Assembly (NCBI GenBank): GCA_034659895.1
Contig: JAYEIF010000161.1
Span: 1-11,305 of the forward strand
Direction of reading: 5' to 3'
Source: B120-G9 sp034659895
GTDB lineage: Bacteria > Zixibacteria > MSB-5A5 > GN15 > FEB-12
DNA: 11,305 nucleotides
Position numbers and translations under genes: made by a program. Numbering within the stretch: the stretch's first letter is position 1; every line of letters begins with the position of its first letter. Positions 1 to 5,773 of this stretch are shown here, one piece after another. The notes under the pieces were generated by a model. It made no database searches. It was not told the origin of the DNA and worked only from the letters and a program-made list of their open reading frames with translations.

Positions 1-69
1 CGCGAATTTGAGATTATGGTACATAATAACTAATTATTCAACAAGCCCTAATTACTCAGCAACCCCTAA
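1..69 (-). repeat. MITE-like interspersed repeat, copy A (partial, runs off the window)
   Basis: Read on the minus strand, this stretch carries TTAGGGCTTGTTGAATAA followed by TTAGTTATTATGTACC, an AATCTC block and AATTCGCG. The same string in the same order occurs at 2979-3029, and its first about 42 bases occur again at 11122-11163. The element continues past base 1, so only one arm is visible. Its outer end is unusual: the terminal 18-mer occurs twice in tandem, at 34-51 and 52-69, with 15 of 18 positions identical. The outer unit provides the stop codon of the neighbouring rmuC gene. Either a nested insertion or a slippage duplication could produce this. The copy could also act as a transcription-ending hairpin for rmuC, but its second arm is not visible. 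Confidence 0.85.
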
Positions 70-1109
70 GTGGACTGGTTCTTGTCAGTGCTTTCTATCG
101 GTTGACGTAATCTGTCCAGTTGATTGGTCATACCACTGAGTTCGTCACGCACTCGGGACAAACTCAAACCCATAGAGCGCGAGGAGCCTTCCATACGCTC
201 ATGCAATCTTAACAACCGCGAGAGGGATTCACTTAAATTGTTCACAGCAGCATTCAGGCGCGCAGTATCTCCACCCAGAACCGCTTCGGAGTGAACCGCC
301 GCTATCGATGCCAAAAAAGCATAAAGATGTCCCGGTGAGCTTGGAATAACGCGCTGTGAAAGAGCATGTTCAAACAGCGCCTGATCCTTGTCCGATACCA
401 ATTGATAGTAAATCGTCTCGGAGGGAATATACATCATGGCAAACTCTGTGGTATTTTGTTCGGGGAGAAGATACTTATCATGAATTGCATCAATCTGCTT
501 TTTAAATGCCTGCCTGAATTGCTTAAGCGACTTGTCTGGTTTATCATCTGCGATAAGACGACGGAAAGATTCCAACGGGAATTTAGAATCTATCGGGAGC
601 AATTTGTCTCCCAGTCGCACTACCGCATCTACACGACATCCCGGAGCAAGATTATACTGCATCGAAAATAACGACTGTGGTAAAATTGTGGACAAAAGAT
701 TCTCAAGAAGCATTTCCCCGAGAACACCACGAACCCGTGGTGGTTTGAGAAGTTCGGATAAGCTCTGAATATTCTGCCCGATCTGCTCGATACTGTGTGT
801 CTGTTGTTCCAGTTGCCCAAGCTTACTCTCGATTTCACCAAAAACTTTCAGGCGGTGATCGAGTGATGTATTGCTTTCTGCTAATCTTTGATTTATCGAC
901 TTGTTCGCTTCATCGAACGAGTTCCGCAAAGCAACCAGTCCCTCCATCTGCTTGCTGAACATATCTGCCTTTAGACTCTCGACACTTTCATTCAGACGCC
1001 CAAATTGTCCACCTCCTGCTTGACGGTGCAGTACAAGTATAAGCAGCCAAACAACTGCCACAGACAGTAATGTAAGAACAAACAGAGTAATGACGGACAA
1101 ATCCGGCAT
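66..1109 (-). CDS. rmuC: RmuC family DNA recombination protein
   Basis: 347-residue RmuC family protein. In E. coli RmuC is linked to limiting rearrangements at inverted repeats; the family has a predicted PD-(D/E)xK nuclease-like fold. A single membrane helix lies at residues 5-27, followed by a long charged coiled-coil region (about 35-120). The conserved core begins at RVRGVLGE (125-132) and continues through the VDAVV strand (D161) and LPIDSKFPL (171-179, with D174 and K176). E132, D161, D174 and K176 fit the expected catalytic-like set. It is shorter than E. coli RmuC (475 residues), but compact family members of about 350 are normal. It starts 19 nt after the upstream minus-strand gene with no clear Shine-Dalgarno, so coupled expression is likely. 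The TAG stop lies inside the end of repeat copy A, so the original C-terminus may have been altered; only the tail after the coiled region would be affected. Confidence 0.9.
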   Translation of the reverse strand: MPDLSVITLFVLTLLSVAVVWLLILVLHRQAGGGQFGRLNESVESLKADMFSKQMEGLVALRNSFDEANKSINQRLAESNTSLDHRLKVFGEIESKLGQLEQQTHSIEQIGQNIQSLSELLKPPRVRGVLGEMLLENLLSTILPQSLFSMQYNLAPGCRVDAVVRLGDKLLPIDSKFPLESFRRLIADDKPDKSLKQFRQAFKKQIDAIHDKYLLPEQNTTEFAMMYIPSETIYYQLVSDKDQALFEHALSQRVIPSSPGHLYAFLASIAAVHSEAVLGGDTARLNAAVNNLSESLSRLLRLHERMEGSSRSMGLSLSRVRDELSGMTNQLDRLRQPIESTDKNQST

Positions 1110-1128
1110 AGCTAAAACTGTAAATTAT

Positions 1129-2730
1129 TTACTTTTCCAGGACCAATTCATAGTTCCCGTCCTCAGGTATTACCTGTCTTGTGAGTTCCTTGCGGAATTT
1201 GACTGCAATATCACCATCAGAGGATAAATACGCATCAGACGGCGTAAGACTATTAATAAATTTGCCCAGCAATTGATTAGTAGCGAAATCATACAAGCCA
1301 GTCTCATTGACATCAAAGCGAATCCCGTAACGATATCCTGTCATTGGTTCTGAGTTATTACGTTGTTCTTCATACAACAGTGAATGCTCATCCACTAGAT
1401 TTTTATCCATACCAAAATACAGGCTACCAGACTGTGGTTGTTCTTTGTCACCTGCTATTTGGATAGAAATCCATTCATCGTTTTCAGTCACTATTAGGCC
1501 ATTATTATCTATTAGTTCTTCCCCGTCCTCGATTTCCCCGGGAGAGAAAACCACATCCTCTTCTAACCTGCGCTTCGAGAAAGCCATATATTTTTGCATC
1601 ACATCTGACCAGCTTTGTTCCTCGAGTGAATCACATATCACCTTCTTCACGTCGGCTGTCTTCATTTGAAAAATCTCATCACGTGAACCGGAAAGTGAAA
1701 GATACAATTCCAAATATTTGTCTATTCCGAGAGCGTCAATTAGGTATGTAGTAAACAGACCTGCTACCGGATAGGACATATCCGCAGTAGAATGCCGCTC
1801 AAAATGATTTTTGGTAATAATAGAATCAACTTCGACAAATTTCTGATCCTGCAAAAAACCAGCCAGATAATCCAGAGTAGCAGATGATTTCCCCCAGCGT
1901 CCGCCAAGGTAAACAGCTAACCCCTCGCTCAAAAGCGGTTGAGTATATAGTGGAAGGTGTTTCAATCGGATATTCATCAACAGATGAGATACTGCGTGAA
2001 AGTGTGGAAAGTATGCGCTGATGATGTCATTAGTGGGAAGGTCTAACATCCCTCTGGTGCGAGTTCCAATAATCTTTTCAACAACACTGTCACTGGGACA
2101 GTAGAAATACTCAATCTTCTTCTCTTTGATATTATTCAGGTCAGTCTTTGACAACCCGAGAGATTTTGCAGTAATTTTAACAAAATTATCCGCTTCATCC
2201 AGAGTTACCTGATTAAGATAAACTTCCCTGTCCGGGTGATAATGAATACGGAAATACCTGCTTTCCATTACTGGCCAATCATGGGCATAGTAATCCTGAG
2301 GATATGTCAGCCAGAAATAGTCGCCATCGTAATAGCTGTAATATAAATGAGTAACCTTCTGACTATCTACCAAGACAGAGTATTCCGCCGTGAAATACTC
2401 ATCCCCCTTCAGATTCATCACTTGCCTAATTGAATGAAAGAGGTTATCCCGCATTCCCGAAAGGTCTTGCATCACCGGCGAAGAGCAATCGAGTTTGAGT
2501 GGAATGCTGTCATATTCAATTCCAAACCGCTCGGAACGTTCTATGACGGATTCTGTCCACAGATTTCGAGCAGATTCCAGATTCCCAGATACAAGCAAAT
2601 CGAAATAAAAGTAGATGTTCTCTACCATTTTGCGAGTATTTACCTGTTTTGAAAATGCAGAGACCGGCAGTATTATCAAAACAATCAGAATTGCAATTAT
2701 AGCTCTATTTAGAGAAAAGCGTTGTAACAT
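1129..2730 (-). CDS. Secreted peptidase-MA-like (gluzincin-fold) protein with degenerate active site
   Basis: 533-residue exported protein. The start at 2730 is chosen because AGGAG lies 7 nt upstream; the in-frame ATG at 2760 has no ribosome site and sits about where transcription should begin. Residues 1-27 form a signal peptide: basic start, hydrophobic core, cleavage probably after SAFS. Residues 244-276 follow the layout of peptidase-MA-like metalloproteases: HAVSH (245-249), then about 20 residues later LLSEGLAVYLGG with E269. In an active enzyme the first motif would be HExxH. Here both zinc-ligand histidines and the distal glutamate remain, but the catalytic glutamate is alanine (codon GCA, one base from GAA). 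It may therefore be an inactive, binding or structural relative. The C-terminal 150 residues look strand-rich and are not recognised. It is the first gene of a probable operon with rmuC. The family assignment rests on the motif layout only. Confidence 0.6.
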   Translation of the reverse strand: MLQRFSLNRAIIAILIVLIILPVSAFSKQVNTRKMVENIYFYFDLLVSGNLESARNLWTESVIERSERFGIEYDSIPLKLDCSSPVMQDLSGMRDNLFHSIRQVMNLKGDEYFTAEYSVLVDSQKVTHLYYSYYDGDYFWLTYPQDYYAHDWPVMESRYFRIHYHPDREVYLNQVTLDEADNFVKITAKSLGLSKTDLNNIKEKKIEYFYCPSDSVVEKIIGTRTRGMLDLPTNDIISAYFPHFHAVSHLLMNIRLKHLPLYTQPLLSEGLAVYLGGRWGKSSATLDYLAGFLQDQKFVEVDSIITKNHFERHSTADMSYPVAGLFTTYLIDALGIDKYLELYLSLSGSRDEIFQMKTADVKKVICDSLEEQSWSDVMQKYMAFSKRRLEEDVVFSPGEIEDGEELIDNNGLIVTENDEWISIQIAGDKEQPQSGSLYFGMDKNLVDEHSLLYEEQRNNSEPMTGYRYGIRFDVNETGLYDFATNQLLGKFINSLTPSDAYLSSDGDIAVKFRKELTRQVIPEDGNYELVLEK

Positions 2731-2737
2731 ACTATAT

Positions 2738-2742
2738 CTCCT
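2738..2742 (-). promoter_or_regulatory. Ribosome binding site deciding the start at 2730
   Basis: AGGAG on the minus strand, 7 nt before the ATG at 2730. The alternative in-frame ATG at 2760 has nothing similar upstream, so this site fixes the shorter protein and places its signal peptide correctly at the N-terminus. Confidence 0.8.
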
Positions 2743-2767
2743 GTTTTTGTTAATCAGCATTTTACAA

Positions 2768-2795
2768 AATATACTAATTATACTACTAATGTAAA
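2768..2795 (-). promoter_or_regulatory. Predicted sigma70-type promoter for the peptidase-like gene and rmuC
   Basis: On the minus strand TTTACA (2790-2795, 5 of 6 consensus bases) is followed after 16 nt by TATATT (2768-2773, 5 of 6). The start point would fall near 2761, giving a leader of about 30 nt that contains the AGGAG site. The position agrees with the chosen start codon. The region is AT-rich, so chance matches are possible. Confidence 0.5.
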
Positions 2796-2978
2796 GAATT
2801 GTATGGAAAAGTTTACGGATAAACTATTCTTGGTTCCGCTCAAAGGCATCGCCTGATTTAGACATTGTATGGTTGGTTGGCTATTGGTGCGACGCAAAGC
2901 CATACTCTATGTGAGAAAGATAGGTAGAGCCGTTTGACAGACACAAATAATTTAGGGCTAAATGTTTTAAAGCATTAC

Positions 2979-3086
2979 TTAGGGCTTGTTGAATAATTAG
3001 TTATTATGTACCACAATCTCCAATTCGCGCCCGCCAAAGGCGGGGAGATTGTCGTTCATAGTAACGAATTATTCAGCAATCCATAA
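2979..3086 (+). repeat. Complete 108-bp palindromic MITE-like repeat, copy B
   Basis: The left arm (2979-3021) and right arm (3044-3086) are 43-nt inverted repeats matching at 36 positions. The arms end in TTAGGGC and, read inward from the right, TTATGGA. Between them lies a 22-nt core containing AATTCGCG and a perfect hairpin CCCGCC-AAA-GGCGGG (3030-3044). There is no open frame inside. If the ends are set at GGG, TA dinucleotides flank both sides (2980-2981 and 3084-3085), which fits a TA target duplication as used by IS630/mariner-type or some IS5-group elements. This is an inference, because TA is common here. The left arm recurs at 1-51 and 11122-11163, so this is a dispersed family rather than a one-off palindrome. 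Confidence 0.85.
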
Positions 3087-3152
3087 ATATCTTAAACCTA
3101 CATTAATCAACTGTCCGAAATTCCGCAATCATCTCTCTTTTTTGTTGCAAAT

Positions 3153-3180
3153 TTGGAAATTATCCGTTTCCTTGTATAGT
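3153..3180 (+). promoter_or_regulatory. Possible promoter of the STAS gene
   Basis: TTGGAA (3153-3158, 4 of 6) and TATAGT (3175-3180, 5 of 6) are separated by 16 nt. The predicted start near 3187 gives a leader of about 60 nt. The -35 match is weak, so this is a modest call. Confidence 0.35.
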
Positions 3181-3201
3181 TGTGTGAAAGATAAGTATTC
3201 A

Positions 3202-3222
3202 TCCCACCGTTTTTAAGTGGGA
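3202..3222 (+). promoter_or_regulatory. Small hairpin in the STAS gene leader
   Basis: TCCCAC (3202-3207) pairs with GTGGGA (3217-3222) across a 9-nt loop, 25 nt before the start codon and inside the predicted leader. It could affect translation or be an operator half-site pair. No T-run follows, so it is not a terminator. Confidence 0.3.
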
Positions 3223-3247
3223 AATATCAAACGGCGTGTCTTGAGTT

Positions 3248-3640
3248 ATGGAAAATATATCTATATCGCTATCAGAAGCTGGTCAAAACAATGTTTCCGA
3301 AGTCCGAGTTGATGGTGTAATCGACACTACTACTGCTGGCGAATTGGAATCTGTTATTGACTCACTTCTAAAACGTCAGCGATACCAGATTTTGATTGAC
3401 CTCGCCGGTGTGGATTATATTTCATCTGCAGGTTGGGGTATTTTTATCTCTCACATCAAGGATGTCCGTGACAATCAGGGCGACATAAAACTTGCCAACA
3501 TGATTCCCAACGTTAATGAAATCTATGAGTTACTTGAATTCGATAAGGTTCTCAGGGCTTACAGTTCTTCTGATGATGCCCTCAAAGGTTTTGGTAATGG
3601 GGCAAGTCAAACTCAGGCAAAAAAAAAAGCGGACGAGTAA
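3248..3640 (+). CDS. STAS-domain protein (anti-sigma-factor antagonist type), unshifted product
   Basis: 130-residue STAS-domain protein of the SpoIIAA/RsbV type. Such proteins act in cytoplasmic partner switching: a kinase/anti-sigma protein phosphorylates a serine, and the dephosphorylated form releases the anti-sigma's target. The fold is visible as strand VSEVRVDGVIDTTTA (16-30), helix 31-43, strand YQILIDLAGVDYI (46-58), then the loop SSAGWG (59-64) with the likely phospho-serine at 59 or 60, and helices to about 115. Aligned on the glycine, the residue at the SpoIIAA Ser58 position is alanine, so the exact acceptor is uncertain. An in-frame TGA just upstream makes ATG 3248 the only reasonable start; the ribosome site is weak. 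The end is odd: an A10 run (3619-3628) gives KKK four codons before the stop, and a -1 shift there opens a further domain. This entry may thus be only the short form of a two-domain protein. Confidence 0.85.
   Translation: MENISISLSEAGQNNVSEVRVDGVIDTTTAGELESVIDSLLKRQRYQILIDLAGVDYISSAGWGIFISHIKDVRDNQGDIKLANMIPNVNEIYELLEFDKVLRAYSSSDDALKGFGNGASQTQAKKKADE
3619..3628 (+). other. A10 slippery run, candidate frameshift or transcriptional slippage site
   Basis: Ten consecutive A bases are read in the STAS frame as gcA AAA AAA AAA gcg. This contains the A AAA AAA heptamer that allows both tRNAs to re-pair after a -1 slip, and it is long enough for RNA polymerase slippage. The 0-frame stop is at 3638-3640. 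The -1 frame is open from 3598 to 3921. There is no perfect Shine-Dalgarno stimulator upstream (a GGGG lies about 17 nt before) and no strong hairpin immediately after. Confidence 0.6.
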
Positions 3641-3921
3641 CAGGCGTTTCGGTCACTGATAATCTTTCTTCTTCATCATCAAGCAGTTCCACGACAGTAG
3701 ATGAACATGAGCGGTCTCTTCTGAATACAGGAGATCTTGAAACCACCATACTGCGCCTGATTAAAGATGATCCGTTTGCAACGATTAGGGAAATTAAGAG
3801 AGAACTTCGGATTTTGGGAAACTATGATTATGTTGGTTGGTGGAAAATATTTGCTATTTTGAAGAAACGACATCTTCTCACCAGACATGCGCGATTCCGC
3901 TTCGCACGCGGACGACGGTAA
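3628..3921 (+). CDS. Winged-helix-like C-terminal domain reached from the STAS frame by a -1 shift
   Basis: This is a 97-codon open frame, one base back from the STAS frame. It has no ATG or GTG at all, and its first TTG is at 3814, too late for the domain; the frame is closed upstream by TAA at 3595-3597. It can hardly be an independent gene. Joined to the STAS frame at the A10 run it gives a 224-residue protein. The piece starts with a linker holding eight serines (about 3667-3690), then DEHERSLL, and a fold resembling a winged helix: ETTILRLIKDD, PFATIREIKREL, VGWWKIFAILKKRHLL, and a basic wing-like end TRHARFRFARGRR. This suggests a nucleic-acid-binding or protein-interaction domain tied to the STAS switch. 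A natural indel or a homopolymer error in the assembly would give the same picture. The protein-like character of the frame is clear; the mechanism is not. Confidence 0.65.
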   Translation, partial: SGRVTGVSVTDNLSSSSSSSSTTVDEHERSLLNTGDLETTILRLIKDDPFATIREIKRELRILGNYDYVGWWKIFAILKKRHLLTRHARFRFARGRR

Positions 3922-3935
3922 CATATCGTTTATAG

Positions 3936-3963
3936 TTGACAGATTTTCATTTTTCGGTATATT
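3936..3963 (+). promoter_or_regulatory. Predicted sigma70-type promoter for the diguanylate cyclase
   Basis: TTGACA (3936-3941, 6 of 6) and TATATT (3958-3963, 5 of 6) are separated by 16 nt. This is one of the two best promoter matches in the window. It begins just after the stop of the shifted STAS product (3921). The start point near 3970 would leave only about 10 nt before the ATG at 3981. Confidence 0.6.
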
Positions 3964-3980
3964 TCTGTTAGAGTGTAATC

Positions 3981-5633
3981 ATGGATTATCAAGTCATTTT
4001 AATAACTGTATTGGTTGTTCTGGTTGTTGTTTTATCGATAATTCTTGTCCGGCGAATCAAGAATGAAAAGCGACAGATGGCCGCAATCAAACGGATGGAC
4101 ATCGCTGATTTTTCCGATTTTCTGCTTACCAACAGTATAGTGGGTACCATCGGAGAAGTAGCTCATAAAGTATCTGATTTGCTTGAGGAGTCTTTTGGAT
4201 GTGACCGTGTAGTGTTTTTGAGGAAGCGTCGGAGCTTTCTGGAATTGAGCTATCAACACGGGCTTGGGAATCTGAACCGACAACCTTTCCGCATTTCTGC
4301 CAGTCGGAATCTTGTTAAGGCTCTCGAGGAGAATTTTATCCCGCGTTCTATTGAGAAGCTGTCAAAAGTACTTCCGGAGAAATACCTCAAAATATTGCAA
4401 GAAAATGACCTTGATCTCTTCTTTCCTGTGTTTTGGAGAGAGAATCTGTATGGTGTTTACTTTGTCAGAAGCACAATTGAAACCAGCTCTCGTTCGTTTG
4501 AACTTCTGATTGCAAGTATAGCCCAGTCTCTTTCGGCTGCATATCATGTTAAATGGCATGAGTCGCGAAGTGAGCGGATGCAGAAACGCTTTATCAAATC
4601 CCAATCTTCCGAAAAACCTCGAACATCAAAATCAGTTGTTAAGCGAAATAATATGCTGAAACTGGTACGTCACCACAATGCCGAGACCATAATTCCGGAA
4701 TTGATTCAATCGATTAAACAGGATCTCCATATCAATCGAATTGCATTCTTCTATCAGAAGAATAATCATGAGAATCAACAGCCGATGCTCGTACATGAAG
4801 GGCTCAACTGCTCTCTGTCCGCTCCCGGAAAAGACTGCATGGGAAGCCTTCTGAAAATTGTTAACAACAACACGATTCCGATTCCTGAGTTGGCAGAGAA
4901 AGAACCTTCCCTAAGAAACTGGACGCAATTACTCGGCAAGGCTGGTCTGGACAAAATAGCTTCTTTTTCATTTTCTGAGGATTATCGGGGTGTATTAGCC
5001 TTGGATGGAACATCATCGGAAGCACTGTTAAATGAACAATTGCAGGAAGCTAAGTCAAACGCTAATGACCTTATACATAATGCAAAGTCATTTAAGCATA
5101 TCGAAGAAATGTCCTACACCGACGAACTTACCGGTCTGGCAAATCAGAGATACTTCAGGCGACGTCTTAATGAAGAAATCCAGCGCGCCCAGCGATATGA
5201 CCGCAAGTTGGCCTTTATCATATTTGATATTGATGAATTGAAAATCACCAATGATACCTTCGGTCACTTGGCTGGAGATGCTGTACTGAAGCAAATGGGC
5301 ACAATTCTGAGAAAGTCTATCCGAGCAATTGATATTATTGCCCGATATGGAGGTGATGAGTTCTGCGTTGTTATGCCGGAAACAAATGCTGTTAAATGTA
5401 CAAGGTTTATGAGTCGTCTGAAGGGTGAAGTTGCCAGAGCCAGTTTTGTCGTTCCAGATACCAAAGAACGACTGACGTGTACGGTTTCTCTTGGCGGGGC
5501 AACCTATCCTGATCACGCAAATAATTCCAAACAGCTCATCTATCTAGCTGACATGGCGCTTCTTCAAGCTAAGTCCAGTGGTAGGAACAAATTCCTCCTG
5601 TATAAAGGCGATATGCTTTCATCTTCCCGTTAA
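3981..5633 (+). CDS. Membrane-anchored GAF-GGDEF diguanylate cyclase
   Basis: 550-residue enzyme predicted to make cyclic di-GMP from two GTP at the inner membrane. One N-terminal membrane helix spans residues 4-23. Two GAF-like sensor regions follow (about 45-190 and 225-370), assigned from their strand/helix pattern rather than from specific residues. The GGDEF domain occupies about 378-545: it opens with SYTDELTGLANQRYF, has the metal site FDIDELK with D416, and the intact signature RYGGDEF (GGDEF at 457-461). The product-inhibition I-site RAID (448-451) lies five residues before it, so the enzyme should be active and feedback-limited. No EAL domain is present. The gene has its own promoter and a weak ribosome site, and stands between the STAS gene and the polysaccharide operon, which suggests c-di-GMP control of polymer production. 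That link is by position only. Confidence 0.93.
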   Translation: MDYQVILITVLVVLVVVLSIILVRRIKNEKRQMAAIKRMDIADFSDFLLTNSIVGTIGEVAHKVSDLLEESFGCDRVVFLRKRRSFLELSYQHGLGNLNRQPFRISASRNLVKALEENFIPRSIEKLSKVLPEKYLKILQENDLDLFFPVFWRENLYGVYFVRSTIETSSRSFELLIASIAQSLSAAYHVKWHESRSERMQKRFIKSQSSEKPRTSKSVVKRNNMLKLVRHHNAETIIPELIQSIKQDLHINRIAFFYQKNNHENQQPMLVHEGLNCSLSAPGKDCMGSLLKIVNNNTIPIPELAEKEPSLRNWTQLLGKAGLDKIASFSFSEDYRGVLALDGTSSEALLNEQLQEAKSNANDLIHNAKSFKHIEEMSYTDELTGLANQRYFRRRLNEEIQRAQRYDRKLAFIIFDIDELKITNDTFGHLAGDAVLKQMGTILRKSIRAIDIIARYGGDEFCVVMPETNAVKCTRFMSRLKGEVARASFVVPDTKERLTCTVSLGGATYPDHANNSKQLIYLADMALLQAKSSGRNKFLLYKGDMLSSSR

Positions 5634-5657
5634 CACAGTTGTTTGTTGCTTTTAGAC

Positions 5658-5686
5658 TTTACATGGCTATACGCAAATTTTATATT
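5658..5686 (+). promoter_or_regulatory. Predicted sigma70-type promoter of the polysaccharide operon
   Basis: TTTACA (5658-5663, 5 of 6) and TATATT (5681-5686, 5 of 6) are separated by the optimal 17 nt. The start near 5693 gives a leader of about 80 nt to the ATG at 5774. A 7-bp inverted repeat, GTTGTTT (5638-5644) and AAACAAC (5694-5700), brackets it and might be an operator, though the wide spacing makes chance likely. Confidence 0.6.
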
Positions 5687-5773
5687 ATTAGCTAAACAAC
5701 AGTATGAGTTATGCCGATTTAAAGATAAGCCTTTTTAGGGATTACACTTACGAAAACACGGATGTGTCATTGA

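Larger units (their letters stand above)
2731..3247. other. Divergent intergenic region, 517 bp
   Basis: No convincing coding frame is seen here. From left to right it holds the ribosome site and promoter of the minus-strand gene (2738-2795), an unassigned stretch (about 2796-2978), repeat copy B (2979-3086), a second short unassigned stretch, and a promoter-like pair plus a small leader hairpin for the STAS gene (3153-3222). The repeat therefore sits between two divergent promoters, where its strong palindrome could insulate them from each other. Confidence 0.7.

Noticed and set aside
2952..2959. TTAGGGCT about 27 bp before copy B, as a fourth repeat remnant
   Set aside because: Only eight bases match and the following bases diverge at once, so chance is a sufficient explanation.
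3679..3924. Minus-strand frame of 81 codons opposite the winged-helix-like region
   Set aside because: Its composition is not protein-like and it has no ribosome site; it mirrors the -1 frame on the plus strand, which encodes a recognisable linker and fold.
5088..5516. Minus-strand frame of 142 codons opposite the GGDEF domain
   Set aside because: It lies entirely antisense to a conserved catalytic domain, with no start signals and no recognisable motif.
5638..5700. GTTGTTT/AAACAAC inverted repeat around the operon promoter as an operator or terminator
   Set aside because: The seven-base arms are 49 nt apart in AT-rich sequence with no T-run after the right arm; chance is likely.
5693..5773. 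c-di-GMP riboswitch in the leader of the polysaccharide operon
   Set aside because: Tempting because of the upstream cyclase, but the leader lacks the conserved GEMM core and shows only very short stems.
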